From contig NZ_JACHIN010000015.1 of the NCBI RefSeq assembly GCF_014203235.1, positions 160,097 through 224,096 of the forward strand: 64,000 nucleotides of DNA, given 5' to 3'. The DNA comes from Nonomuraea endophytica (GTDB taxonomy: Bacteria; Actinomycetota; Actinomycetes; Streptosporangiales; Streptosporangiaceae). The first letter of the stretch is position 1. Each line of letters starts with the position of its first letter. The notes under the pieces are model-generated. The model was not told where the DNA came from. It searched no databases and was given only the letters and a program-made list of their open reading frames with translations. The translations under genes and the position numbers were made by a program. Positions 45,062-53,796 of the stretch are shown in pieces.

Positions 45062-45238
45062 ATGGCGCAGAATCCATGGCATGACGGTGATCGAGAAGTG
45101 CCTTGTGGCGGTCGCCACGAAGAATGGCCCGTGCCCTGGGCCATGGCCGGCGGCCTGGCCGCGGGCATCGCCGCCGCGGCCGGGCTGCGGGCGCTGATCA
45201 TCCGATGGCGCCGGGCGCCGATCGAGCCGCCCGCCTAG
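45062..45238 (+). CDS. Small membrane protein, uncertain frame
   Basis: A 58-codon frame with one hydrophobic segment (MAGGLAAGIAAAAGLRALII) and a basic end. GC bias at third positions is clear only in the second half (after about 45,120). In the first half another frame (ATG 45081, MTVIEKCLVAVATK) looks better, so either the start is wrong or a frameshift is present. It ends one base before the stop of the converging methyltransferase gene. Confidence 0.4.
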   Translation: MAQNPWHDGDREVPCGGRHEEWPVPWAMAGGLAAGIAAAAGLRALIIRWRRAPIEPPA

Positions 45239-45239
45239 G

Positions 45240-46490
45240 TCACCGCTTGACCAGGAGGGCCACGCACTCCACGTGGTGGGTCATGGGGAAGGCGTCGAAG
45301 GCGCGGAGGTCGGTGAGGGGGTAGCCGCGTTCGTCCAGCCAGGCCAGGTCTCGGGCCAGGGTGGCCGGGTCGCAGGAGACGTAGACGATCCGGCTGGCTT
45401 CCAGGGAGGCTATGCGGTCCACCACCTCGCGGCCCAGGCCTGAGCGGGGTGGGTCGACGACGACCAGGTCGGCGCGTTCGATCTGGAAGCGGTCCAACGC
45501 CTCCTCCACCCGGCCTCGTTCCACTCTGGCCTGGGGGAGGTCGCGGAGGTTGCTGCGGGCGTCGCGGACGGCGGCGGCCTCCGACTCGAGGCCGAAGACG
45601 GCGCCCTCGTCGCCCACCCGCTCGGCCAGCGCGGCGGCGAACAGGCCCACGCCGCAATACAGGTCCAGGGCCCATTCGCCGGGTTCGGGCTGGCCGTAGG
45701 TGAGGACGGCGTCCAGGAGGGTTTCGGCGGCCCCGGGGTGCACCTGCCAGAAGCCGCTGCCCGTCACCCGGAACTCACGGTCGTCGGCCCGCTCGTGCAG
45801 GTTGCCCGAGCCGTGGCGGGCGTCGCTGCGGCCTCTGCCCTGGTTGACGAGGATGGAGGCGTGGGCCTCCAGGTCGGGGACGGCCACCGTGCGGCGCGGG
45901 CGGGGGGCGATGACGACGTTGCGTTCGCCGCTCGACGACGCGATGACCTCCACGCCGGAGGCGCCCTTCCAGTTGTGCGCCTCGGCGCCCACCGCCTCCA
46001 CCTCGGGGTGGGCGATGAGGCAGGCGTCGACGACCTCGATGTCGTGCGAGCGGTGGTGGCGGAAGCCGAGCTCGCCGTCGGGCGTGGCGGCGAACTGGAC
46101 GCGGGTACGCCACCCGAGCCCGTCCCGCGCCCCGGGAACCTCCTCCACCACGATCTTGCGGTCGATCCCGGCCAGGCGGCGCAGCTGCTCGGCGACCACG
46201 TCGGCCTTCATGGCCCTCTGCGCCTCCAGCGTCGCGTGCTGCCAGTCGCACCCGCCGCACCGGCCGGGACCGGCGTACGGGCAGGGCGGCACGACCCGGT
46301 CGGGCGAGGCCTGGAGGATCTCGACGGCGTCGGCGCGCAGGAACCGGGTCGTCTCCTCGGTGACCCGGGCACGGACTCGCTCTCCGGGCAGTGCGTGGCG
46401 TACGAACACCACCCGCCCGTCATGGCGTGCCACGCACCAGCCGCCATGCGCGACCGGGCCTACCGTCAGCTCGAGAGTTGCCTGTTCCAC
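45240..46490 (-). CDS. TrmA/RumA family RNA (uracil-C5) methyltransferase
   Basis: A 416-residue methyltransferase. An N-terminal TRAM domain is followed by an iron-sulphur cysteine cluster (CPYAGPGRCGGCDWQH), a Rossmann SAM site (DLYCGVGLFA) and the catalytic block DPPRSG with nucleophilic Cys in VSCDPATLARD. Known: family members make 5-methyluridine in tRNA or rRNA; which site is targeted cannot be read here. GTG 46490 is the start. It corresponds by position to the TrmA-like gene next to the APC permease and ceo genes of Mycobacterium tuberculosis. Confidence 0.92.
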   Translation of the reverse strand: MEQATLELTVGPVAHGGWCVARHDGRVVFVRHALPGERVRARVTEETTRFLRADAVEILQASPDRVVPPCPYAGPGRCGGCDWQHATLEAQRAMKADVVAEQLRRLAGIDRKIVVEEVPGARDGLGWRTRVQFAATPDGELGFRHHRSHDIEVVDACLIAHPEVEAVGAEAHNWKGASGVEVIASSSGERNVVIAPRPRRTVAVPDLEAHASILVNQGRGRSDARHGSGNLHERADDREFRVTGSGFWQVHPGAAETLLDAVLTYGQPEPGEWALDLYCGVGLFAAALAERVGDEGAVFGLESEAAAVRDARSNLRDLPQARVERGRVEEALDRFQIERADLVVVDPPRSGLGREVVDRIASLEASRIVYVSCDPATLARDLAWLDERGYPLTDLRAFDAFPMTHHVECVALLVKR

Positions 46491-46557
46491 AGCAATACAG
46501 CCTAGGCCCTCACCCGGCCGACTCCACCGAGCACCGCCTTAACTACGCTATGTAACC

Positions 46558-48204
46558 ATGCATGCGGGGCGGGTGGTGCGGCGGCGGCTCGGGTTCGGGG
46601 GCACGCTGGCCGCCACGCTGTTCTTCTGCGCCTCGCTCACCCCGACGCTGCTGCCCAGGCCGTGGCTCATGCAGGGCGCGATGGGCGGGGTCACCGGCAT
46701 CATCGGCTACGCCGTGGGCGCGAGCCTGGGTGCGATGGGACGGGCGCTGATCGGCTACCGGCCACCGGAGCGGTGGCGGGTGCTGGCCTGGCGGGTGCTG
46801 ATCGTAGTCTGCGCGCTGCTGGCGGGCGTGACGCTGTGGTACAGCCTCGACTGGCAGGACGACCTGCGCGCGCTCATGGGGATGACCACGCGGATCACCT
46901 GGTTCCCGCCGGCGATCCTGGCGCTGAGCGTGGCGCTGTTCGTGCTCTTCCTGCTCCTGGCCCGGTCGGTACGGCTCGGCGGCCGCAAACTGATCACCTG
47001 GCTGGACCGCTTCGTCCCGGTGCCCATCGCCCAGGCCACCGGAATCGTCATCGTGGCCGCGGTCGTCGGCATCCTGGCCAACGACGTGCTGTTCTCGGGG
47101 TTCGTCAACACGGTCAACGACGCCTCGTCGGTCGCCAACGGCACCACCGATCCCGGGATTCGGCGGCCGGGTTCGGCGAAGGTGTCCGGCGGCGAGGGTT
47201 CGCTGGTGGGCTGGGAATCCCTGGGCCGCGAGGGCCGCAACTTCACCGGGACCGCGATCGCGACGCCACGGCTGCGCGCCTTCTCCGGCAAGCGGCCGGC
47301 CGAGCCGATCCGGGTCTACGTGGGCCTGCAGGCGGCGCCCACACCGGCGGCCCAGGCGGCGCTGGCCGTACGGGAGCTGGAAAGGACGGGCGCGTTCGCG
47401 CGCCCGGTACTCGCGGTGCTCGGGACGACGGGCACCGGCTGGGTGGACGAGCAGATCGCCGACAGCCTGGAGTACATGTACAACGGCGACAGCGCGATGG
47501 TCGCCCTGCAGTACTCCTACCTGCCGAGCTGGGTGTCGTTCCTGGTGGACCGCGGCAAGGCGGCGCGGGCGGGCAAGGAGCTGTTCGACGCGGTGCGAGC
47601 CCGGTGGGAACGGCTGCCGCCGGGCGAGCGGCCGCTGCTGGTCCTGTCAGGGGAGAGCCTGGGCAGCTTCGAGCTCGAAGGCGCCTTCCGCGACCTCGAG
47701 GATCTGGCGGCCAGGGCCGACGGGGCGTTGTTCGTGGGGCCGCCGGACGCCAACCCGATCTGGCGGGCGGTGACCGCGGGGCGCGAGCCGGACAGCCCGG
47801 TGTGGCGGCCGGTGTACGAGCAGGGCAGGACGGTGCGCTTCGGGCAGTACCCGGACGACCTGTCCTGGCCGCCGGGGCCGTGGGCGCGGCCGCGCGTGGT
47901 GTACCTGCAGAACGCCTCCGACCCGGTCGTGTGGTGGTCGACCGACCTCATCTACGCCAAGCCGGAGTGGCTGACCCCGCCGCGCGGGCCGGACGTCAAC
48001 CCGCAGATGAACTGGTTCCCGCTGGTGACGTTCTGGCAGGTGCTGGGCGACATGTCGGTCGCGCTGAACGTGCCCGCCGGGCACGGCCACGTCTACGGCG
48101 CGAACGTGGTGGAAGGCTGGGCGGCCATCGCCGCGCCGGACGGCTGGAGCGCCGCCGACACCGCCCGCCTGCACGCGCTGATCAGCGCTCCTTCTTCCCC
48201 GTGA
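46558..48204 (+). CDS. Membrane-anchored alpha/beta hydrolase (Abhydrolase_9)
   Basis: A 548-residue protein. The first 190 residues hold about five membrane segments; the rest is an extracytoplasmic or cytoplasmic alpha/beta hydrolase domain (PF10081) with nucleophile in LSGESLGSFE. ATG 46558 has no ribosome-binding site, while TACGCT lies 14 to 9 bases upstream, so a leaderless message is possible. The 3' end overlaps the converging permease gene by 23 bases. The substrate is unknown. Confidence 0.88.
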   Translation: MHAGRVVRRRLGFGGTLAATLFFCASLTPTLLPRPWLMQGAMGGVTGIIGYAVGASLGAMGRALIGYRPPERWRVLAWRVLIVVCALLAGVTLWYSLDWQDDLRALMGMTTRITWFPPAILALSVALFVLFLLLARSVRLGGRKLITWLDRFVPVPIAQATGIVIVAAVVGILANDVLFSGFVNTVNDASSVANGTTDPGIRRPGSAKVSGGEGSLVGWESLGREGRNFTGTAIATPRLRAFSGKRPAEPIRVYVGLQAAPTPAAQAALAVRELERTGAFARPVLAVLGTTGTGWVDEQIADSLEYMYNGDSAMVALQYSYLPSWVSFLVDRGKAARAGKELFDAVRARWERLPPGERPLLVLSGESLGSFELEGAFRDLEDLAARADGALFVGPPDANPIWRAVTAGREPDSPVWRPVYEQGRTVRFGQYPDDLSWPPGPWARPRVVYLQNASDPVVWWSTDLIYAKPEWLTPPRGPDVNPQMNWFPLVTFWQVLGDMSVALNVPAGHGHVYGANVVEGWAAIAAPDGWSAADTARLHALISAPSSP

Positions 48205-50224
48205 GCCGCTCGTCCTCGACGCCGTGGTGCCAGGGACGGCGCACGGAACCCGGCGCGAACGGCTCGGGACGGCCCGTGAGCCGGTCGGAGGAGTGCAGCT
48301 GCCACGGGACGCTGGTCACCATCACGCCCGGCTTGAACAGCAGGCGCGCCTTGAGCCGCAGCGCGCTCTGGTTGTGGAGCAGGTGCTCCCACCAGTGGCC
48401 GACGACGTACTCGGGGATGAAGACGGTGATGACGTCGCGGGGCGAACGGCGGCGCAGCGTCTTGACGTAGTCGAGAACGGGCTGGGTGATCTCCCGGTAG
48501 GGAGAGTCGAGCATCTTCAGCGGGACCGGGATGCCCCGCCGTTCCCAATCCTCCTGCAGGCGGCGGGCCTCGTCGCCCTCGACTCCGACGGTGATGGCCT
48601 CCAGCGTGGACGGGCGGGTGGCGCGGGCGTAGGCGAGGGCGCGCATGGTCGGCTTGTGCACCTTGGAGACGAGCACGATCGCGTGGTTGCGGGCCGGGAG
48701 CATCGACGGGTCGTACTCCTCGGTGATCTCCAGCTCGGCGGCGACGTTGTCGTAGTGGCGGCGGATCGCCTTCATCATCAGGAACAGGATCGGCATCGCG
48801 ATGCACACGATCCACGCGCCGACCAGGAACTTCGTCAGCAGCACCACGATCAGCACCAGGCCGGTCATAATGCCGCCGAAGAAGTTGATCGTCCGCGAGC
48901 GGTGCATCTGGTGGCGTACCCGCGGATCGGTCTCGGTCTTCAGGTGGCGCGTCCAGTGGATGACCATGCCGGTCTGGCTGAGCGTGAAGGAGACGAAGAC
49001 GCCCACGATGTACAAGTTGAGCAGGCGGCTCACGTCCGCCTGGAACCCCCACAGCAGCAGGCAGGCGCCCAGCGCCAGGATGACGATGCCGTTGGAGAAG
49101 GCCAGCCGGTCGCCGCGGGTGTGCAGCTGGCGCGGCAGGTAGCGGTCCTGGGCCAGGATCGAGCCCAGCACCGGGAAGCCGTTGAAGGCGGTGTTGGCCG
49201 CCAGGAACAGGATCAGCGCGGTCACCGCCGAGATCACCACGAACAGCACCGAGCCGCTGCCGAAGACCGCGTCGGCCACCTGGGAGATGATCGGCTGCTG
49301 GTAGTAGCCCTCGCCGGCCGGCTTGCCGTCGATGAGGATGTCCAGCGCCGGATGCTCCGACACCTTCACGCCGGAGACCAGGCCGAGCGCGATGATGCCG
49401 CCGAACATCGTGATCGCGACCAGGCCCATCATGAGCAGCGTGGTGGCGGCGTTCTTGCTCTTGGGCTTGCGGAAGGCGGGCACGCCGTTGCTGATGGCCT
49501 CGACGCCGGTGAGGGCGGCGCAGCCGGAGGAGAAGGCCCGCAGGATCAGGAAGGCGGCGGCGAAGGAGGTCAGGTTCGTCTGCTCGGCCACGATCCCGTA
49601 GTCGGCGGTGGGGGCCTTGATGTCGTCGCCGAGGACCAGCAGCCGGATGCCGCCCCAGACGATCATGCCGATGACCGCGGCCATGAACGCGTAGGTCGGG
49701 ATGGCGAAGGCGGCGCCCGACTCCCTGATGCCGCGCAGGTTGACGACGGTGAGCAGAATGACGATGACGATGGCGACCATGGGCTTGTGCTCGGCCACGA
49801 ACGGCACCGTCGCGCCCACGTAGTCGACGCCGTTGGCGACCGAGACGGCCACCGTCAGCACGTAGTCGACCATGAGCGCGCTGGCCACGGTCAGGCCGGC
49901 GTTCTTGCCGAGGTTCGTGGTGGCGACCTCGTAGTCGCCGCCGCCGCTGGGGTAGGCGTGGACGTTCTGCCGGTAGGAGGCGACGACCGTGAGCATCACG
50001 ATGACGACCGCGATGGCCACCCAGGGACTGAAGTGGTAGAACGACACACCTGCCAGCGAAAGGATGACCAGAATCTCCTGTGGCGCGTAGGCCACCGAGG
50101 ACAGGGCGTCACTCGCGAACACGGGGAGTGCGATGCGCTTGGGAAGCAACTGTTCATGCAGCTGACCGCTGCGCAGCGCCCTGCCGACCAGGACGCGTTT
50201 GAGGAGATCCGTTACCTTCGCCAC
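48182..50224 (-). CDS. APC family permease, KimA-like potassium importer candidate
   Basis: A 680-residue protein with about twelve membrane segments in the first 460 residues (ALPVFASDALSSVAYAPQE opens the family signature) and a large cytoplasmic C-terminus including AIVLVSKVHKPTMRALAYAR, a USP-like region. Known: Bacillus KimA has this layout and imports potassium under c-di-AMP control. Adjacent divergent TrkA genes support a potassium role. Orthologue by position of the permease beside ceoB in M. tuberculosis. Substrate assignment is inferred. Confidence 0.87.
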   Translation of the reverse strand: MAKVTDLLKRVLVGRALRSGQLHEQLLPKRIALPVFASDALSSVAYAPQEILVILSLAGVSFYHFSPWVAIAVVIVMLTVVASYRQNVHAYPSGGGDYEVATTNLGKNAGLTVASALMVDYVLTVAVSVANGVDYVGATVPFVAEHKPMVAIVIVILLTVVNLRGIRESGAAFAIPTYAFMAAVIGMIVWGGIRLLVLGDDIKAPTADYGIVAEQTNLTSFAAAFLILRAFSSGCAALTGVEAISNGVPAFRKPKSKNAATTLLMMGLVAITMFGGIIALGLVSGVKVSEHPALDILIDGKPAGEGYYQQPIISQVADAVFGSGSVLFVVISAVTALILFLAANTAFNGFPVLGSILAQDRYLPRQLHTRGDRLAFSNGIVILALGACLLLWGFQADVSRLLNLYIVGVFVSFTLSQTGMVIHWTRHLKTETDPRVRHQMHRSRTINFFGGIMTGLVLIVVLLTKFLVGAWIVCIAMPILFLMMKAIRRHYDNVAAELEITEEYDPSMLPARNHAIVLVSKVHKPTMRALAYARATRPSTLEAITVGVEGDEARRLQEDWERRGIPVPLKMLDSPYREITQPVLDYVKTLRRRSPRDVITVFIPEYVVGHWWEHLLHNQSALRLKARLLFKPGVMVTSVPWQLHSSDRLTGRPEPFAPGSVRRPWHHGVEDERLTGKKER

Positions 50225-50274
50225 GTAAACCGATGCTAGCCCTCTCCTCGCGCCCGACAGTTACGGCGCTCCCT

Positions 50275-50292
50275 TATCAGGCCATACTGATA
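50275..50292. promoter_or_regulatory. Palindrome in the divergent permease/ceoB promoter
   Basis: TATCAG (50275-50280) and CTGATA (50287-50292) form perfect 6-bp arms around GCCATA, midway in the 102-bp divergent gap. It could coordinate the permease and the TrkA-type genes. Confidence 0.45.
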
Positions 50293-50326
50293 CACGAGAC
50301 CTGCCAAACCGCGGACGGCGGAGAGT

Positions 50327-50992
50327 ATGCATATAGTGATCATGGGCTGTGGCCGGGTGGGGTCGACCATCGCCCACATCCTTGAGGACAACGGCCACTC
50401 GGTCGCGATCATCGACCGGGACCCGCAGGCGTTCCGCCGACTGCGCGCCGGATTCCGCGGCCGCCGCGTCACCGGCGTCGGCTTCGACCGCGACGTCCTC
50501 ATCGAGGCCGGCATCGAGTCGGCCGCCGCCTACGTGGCGGTCTCCAGCGGAGACAACTCCAACATCATCTCCGCCCGCGTCGCCCGCGAGACGTTCGGCG
50601 TCGACAACGTCGTCGCCCGCATCTACGACTCCCGCCGGGCCGAGATCTACCAGCGGCTCGGCATCCCCACGGTCGCCACCGTGCGCTGGACCGCCGACCA
50701 GATCCTGCGCCGCGTCCTGCCCGAGGGCGCCGAACCCCTCTGGCGCGACCCCACCGGCACCGTCATCCTCGCCGAGGTCACGGTGAACGCCGCCTGGGTC
50801 GGCACCCGAGTCGTCCACCTCGAAGAGCAGGCCGGGGCCCGGATCGCGTTCGTCAACCGCATGGGCGAGGCGCTGGTCGTCAAGCGCGAGACCATGGTCC
50901 AGGAAGGCGACATCCTGCACGTCATCGCCGCAGAAAACGACATGGACCGGATCAACAAGGTGCTCGCCGCGGCGCCGGAACAGGACCACTGA
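50327..50992 (+). CDS. ceoB: TrkA family potassium-channel regulator CeoB
   Basis: A 221-residue RCK protein: TrkA-N Rossmann domain (GCGRVGS nucleotide loop, acidic IIDRD at the strand 2 end) and a TrkA-C domain from about residue 138. ATG 50327 follows GGAGAG closely. It overlaps ceoC by one base (TGATG). Known: CeoB/CeoC are peripheral proteins that bind NAD(H) or nucleotides and gate potassium uptake. Named from synteny with M. tuberculosis ceoBC. Confidence 0.92.
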   Translation: MHIVIMGCGRVGSTIAHILEDNGHSVAIIDRDPQAFRRLRAGFRGRRVTGVGFDRDVLIEAGIESAAAYVAVSSGDNSNIISARVARETFGVDNVVARIYDSRRAEIYQRLGIPTVATVRWTADQILRRVLPEGAEPLWRDPTGTVILAEVTVNAAWVGTRVVHLEEQAGARIAFVNRMGEALVVKRETMVQEGDILHVIAAENDMDRINKVLAAAPEQDH

Positions 50993-51651
50993 TGCGCGTC
51001 GCCATCGCCGGCGCCGGAGCCGTCGGCCGCTCCATCGCCGCCGAGCTCCTGGAGAACGGCCACGAGGTCCTGCTCATCGACATCGACCCCAAGGCCATCA
51101 AGATCGACACGGTGCCTCGCGCCGAATGGCTGCTCGCCGACGCCTGCGAGATCTCCTCCCTCGACGAGGCCGGCCTCAACAACTGCCACGTCGTCGTCGC
51201 CTCCTCCGGAGACGACAAGGTCAACCTCGTGGTCTCACTGCTGGCCAAGACCGAGTACGGCGTGCCGCGCGTCGTGGCCCGCATCAACCACCCGTCGAAC
51301 GAGTGGCTGTTCAACGAGTCCTGGGGCGTGGACGTCGCCGTCTCCACCCCGCGCCTGCTGTCCGCGCTGGTGGAAGAGGCGGTGAGCGTGGGCGATCTGG
51401 TGAGGTTGATGACGTTCCGCCAGGGGCAGGCGAACCTGGTCGAGCTCACCCTGGCCGACGACGCCCCCGTGGTGGGCCAGCGCGCCGGCTCGGTCCCCTG
51501 GCCCACGGATTCCGCCCTGGTCGCCATCCTCCGCGAGGGCCGCGTCCTGGTCCCCACCGCCGACGACCCGCTTGAGGCGGGCGACGAGCTCCTCTTCGTC
51601 GCCAGCCAGGAGGTCGAGCAGGATCTCGCACATCTGCTGTCCTCCCACTGA
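50992..51651 (+). CDS. ceoC: TrkA family potassium-channel regulator CeoC
   Basis: A 219-residue RCK protein with GAGAVGRS loop and LIDID acidic end in the TrkA-N domain and a C-terminal TrkA-C domain. Its ATG overlaps the ceoB stop. It is followed within four bases by a tandem 18-bp repeat and then a large inverted repeat. Presumed to form a heteromeric ring with CeoB on a membrane partner, most simply the divergent permease. Confidence 0.92.
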   Translation: MRVAIAGAGAVGRSIAAELLENGHEVLLIDIDPKAIKIDTVPRAEWLLADACEISSLDEAGLNNCHVVVASSGDDKVNLVVSLLAKTEYGVPRVVARINHPSNEWLFNESWGVDVAVSTPRLLSALVEEAVSVGDLVRLMTFRQGQANLVELTLADDAPVVGQRAGSVPWPTDSALVAILREGRVLVPTADDPLEAGDELLFVASQEVEQDLAHLLSSH

Positions 51652-51655
51652 CTTT

Positions 51656-51709
51656 CCGTTCAAGCCGCACCATCCGCTCAAGCGCCACGATCCGCTCAAG
51701 CGCCACCAT
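51656..51709 (+). repeat. Three tandem 18-bp units after ceoC
   Basis: Units 51656-51673, 51674-51691 and 51692-51709 follow the pattern CCGCTCAAGCGCCACCAT with small changes; the array begins four bases after the ceoC stop. The inverted repeat starts two bases after the last unit. Confidence 0.85.
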
Positions 51710-51711
51710 CC

Positions 51712-51997
51712 GTTACGGCAAGCCCCAGCCACCCCCACCCACCGCACGTGGCCGGCCTCTGTCCAGGGAAACGGCCGTCCAGCGTGCGTGGCGGGCCAAC
51801 ATAACGCCCGCCACGAACCCGGCTACCGCTGAAAAGCACACGTACCGGGGCAACCCCAGCCCGGGGTTCCCGGAGGCAGCGTCAGGTGGCCGGCGGGGCG
51901 GTCGTAGCGGCGGCCGGCCATGCACGCTGGACGACCGTTCCCCTGGACGGGGCCCGGCCCTGTGCGGCGGGTGGGGGTGGCTGGGGCTTGCCGTAAC
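51712..51997. repeat. Large imperfect inverted repeat, 86-bp arms
   Basis: Arms 51712-51797 and 51912-51997 match at 76 of 86 positions; the outer 29 are identical (start GTTACGGCAAGCCCCAGCC). Seven of the ten differences are transitions. The 114-bp centre has smaller hairpins such as AACCCC..GGGGTT. It lies between converging ceoC and DUF3159 genes, in the 409-bp stretch 51652-52060 that holds no gene. No transposase frame and no clear flanking duplication. It could be a MITE-like element, a pair of inserted repeats, or a very strong terminator. Confidence 0.9.
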
Positions 51998-52060
51998 AGA
52001 AAACAGCCAGAAAGAACCGCAACCCACCCCGAGCCGCGCACACCGATCAGAAAAAGAAGA

Positions 52061-52723
52061 TCACGCCACAGATGGCTTAATGGGCGTGCGGCCGCGGCCG
52101 AGGAGCCAGAGCATGGCGCCGAGGGCGGCGACCTGGAGGGGCCAGCCCATCAGGATCTTGGTGATGCCCAGCGCGGCCACCGCCTCGTCCCCCCCATACA
52201 CGTAGACGGGCAGCTGCACCGCCACCCGCACCACGCACGGCAGCATCAGCAGCCACGTCAGCCGCGTGCACAGCCGCACGATCCCCGGGTCCTTGTGCCA
52301 GGCCGTCGGGTCGCCCGTGACCGAGCCGATGAGGAAGCCGACGACCGGCCAGCGGGTGACGATCGAGATGAGCATCGCCACCGAGTAGCCGGCGTTCCAC
52401 AGGATTCCGGGGAGAAAGTACGCCTTCGCGTCGCCCGAGCGACTGGCGAAGAAGGCGCCGATGGCGATGCCGATGAGGCTGTTGATCACGAACTGTGGCG
52501 TGGAGCGCTGCACGAGGCGCGCCACGAGCAGCAGCACCGCCAGCGCGATGCTGACGATGAGCGAGGTCTTCAGCTGCTCCGTGGTGATCCACGTGACGGT
52601 GAAGGCGATCGTGGGCACCGCTGCCTCGATCATGCCACGCACGCCGCCCAGCGCCTTGCCGAGCTGGGCGCGGACCGCCGACTCGACGGTGTCGTGGGCG
52701 ACTTCCTCGGCCTCGGCACTCAC
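52061..52723 (-). CDS. DUF3159 membrane protein
   Basis: A 220-residue protein with about five membrane segments. GTG 52723 follows GGGAG. The conserved DUF3159 (PF11361) pattern includes GGVRGMIEAAVPTIAFTV and DPTAWHKDPG. Four bases separate it from the OB-fold gene upstream. The function is unknown; the gene is in the conserved actinobacterial block dut, DUF3710, OB-fold, DUF3159, ceoC. Confidence 0.92.
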   Translation of the reverse strand: MSAEAEEVAHDTVESAVRAQLGKALGGVRGMIEAAVPTIAFTVTWITTEQLKTSLIVSIALAVLLLVARLVQRSTPQFVINSLIGIAIGAFFASRSGDAKAYFLPGILWNAGYSVAMLISIVTRWPVVGFLIGSVTGDPTAWHKDPGIVRLCTRLTWLLMLPCVVRVAVQLPVYVYGGDEAVAALGITKILMGWPLQVAALGAMLWLLGRGRTPIKPSVA

Positions 52724-52727
52724 CTGA

Positions 52728-53117
52728 TCAGCTCCCTGGACGCAGTTCGTATCGTGGATTGAACATCACCTTGCGCCCGTCCTGCATGCTGACCAGGCCC
52801 TCGGCCTTGACGATGCGTCCGGGTTCGATGCCCGCGATCCTGCGGCGGCCGAGCCAGACGAGGTCGATCACGTCGGACCCGTCATACAGCTCGGCCTCCA
52901 GCGCGGGCGCCCCACCGCGGGGACGCAACGTCACGGTACGTAGCGTACCGGCTACGCAGAAGCGGCGTCGGCCGCCGCACCTGACGATGGGAGTGGCGCC
53001 GGCCTGGTCGGCGTCCTCCCGCAGCTCCTGAGCTTCGATCTCGGACTGCGGGGAGGCAAGCCGGCTGAAGAAGCCGCGCAATCCGCCGCGTTTGTGGGGC
53101 TCTGCCGTACTCGTCAT
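52728..53117 (-). CDS. OB-fold nucleic-acid-binding domain protein
   Basis: A 129-residue protein with a single OB-fold (about residues 48-125: VAGTLRTVTL through VKAEGLVSMQDGR), after a basic, Ser-rich N-terminus (GFFSRLASPQSE). The domain resembles tRNA_anti/RecG-type OB folds. ATG 53117 has no strong ribosome-binding site. It is co-directional with DUF3159 and DUF3710, so probably co-transcribed. The ligand is unknown. Confidence 0.88.
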   Translation of the reverse strand: MTSTAEPHKRGGLRGFFSRLASPQSEIEAQELREDADQAGATPIVRCGGRRRFCVAGTLRTVTLRPRGGAPALEAELYDGSDVIDLVWLGRRRIAGIEPGRIVKAEGLVSMQDGRKVMFNPRYELRPGS

Positions 53118-53145
53118 GATGACTCAGCTTATGTGATGAGAGGCG

Positions 53146-53784
53146 TCAGCGAATCTCACTGATTTCGGGTCCTCGCTGGAACGGGTCGAGCCCGGGGTCG
53201 GGCGCGTCCTGCTCGGATGCGTTCTCGTTGGGACGGCGCAGCGGGATCGCCTCTTCCCTGGCCATCGGGTCGCTGCCGCGCACCACCACGATGTCCCTGA
53301 CGAAGTCGAGAAACTCCTCCGCCACCTTCTCGTCGAGGGCGGCGCGGCCGCTGATGATGGCCAGCAGGAGCCAGCGCGGGCCGTCGACGCCGAGGTAGCG
53401 GATCTGGCGGCGTTCGCCGTCGGACTCGACCTCGCCCCTCAGCTCGGCGCCCAGCGGGCCCTCGCTCACGGACAGGCCGCTCGCGGTGCTCGTGATCTTG
53501 GTGCGTACCTCGTCCCACAGACCCGAGGACTTGGGCGCGGCCATCGCCTGGACCTGCAGCGTGCTCTCCTCGTAGAGAGCGATCACGCTGACGTGCTGGT
53601 CGCCCATGGCGGCCAGGCGGATGTCGAAGGCCGGGTGATGCGGGACCCGCAGGCCGCCCAGGTCGATCCGGTCTGTCTCCGGGTGCGCCTCGTCGGCGTC
53701 CCAGGGACCTGACTCGCGGTCAGGCTCGCGTGCCGCCGATTCCTCGACGACCGGCTCCTGCCCGCGACGCTTGCGTCGGAACAC
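53146..53784 (-). CDS. DUF3710 protein
   Basis: A 212-residue protein of the actinobacterial DUF3710 family (PF12502), with an acidic N-terminal third and a core containing DLGGLRVP and GVDGPRWLLLAIISG. GTG 53784 is chosen as start because AAGGAG lies eight bases before it; an in-frame GTG at 53793 abuts that ribosome-binding site directly and is unlikely. Function unknown. Confidence 0.9.
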   Translation of the reverse strand: MFRRKRRGQEPVVEESAAREPDRESGPWDADEAHPETDRIDLGGLRVPHHPAFDIRLAAMGDQHVSVIALYEESTLQVQAMAAPKSSGLWDEVRTKITSTASGLSVSEGPLGAELRGEVESDGERRQIRYLGVDGPRWLLLAIISGRAALDEKVAEEFLDFVRDIVVVRGSDPMAREEAIPLRRPNENASEQDAPDPGLDPFQRGPEISEIR

Positions 53785-53796
53785 GTTCCTCACTCC

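Noticed and set aside
50225..50326. A c-di-AMP (ydaO-type) riboswitch before the KimA-like permease or ceoB
   Set aside because: The 102-bp divergent gap is too short for the aptamer plus two promoters, and only a simple 18-bp palindrome was visible.
51656..51997. CRISPR array or insertion sequence after ceoC
   Set aside because: The 18-bp units are contiguous, without spacers, so this is not CRISPR. The inverted repeat encloses only 114 bp with no transposase frame and no clear target duplication.
53785..53793. GTG 53793 as the DUF3710 start
   Set aside because: It directly abuts the AAGGAG ribosome-binding site; GTG 53784 has proper eight-base spacing.
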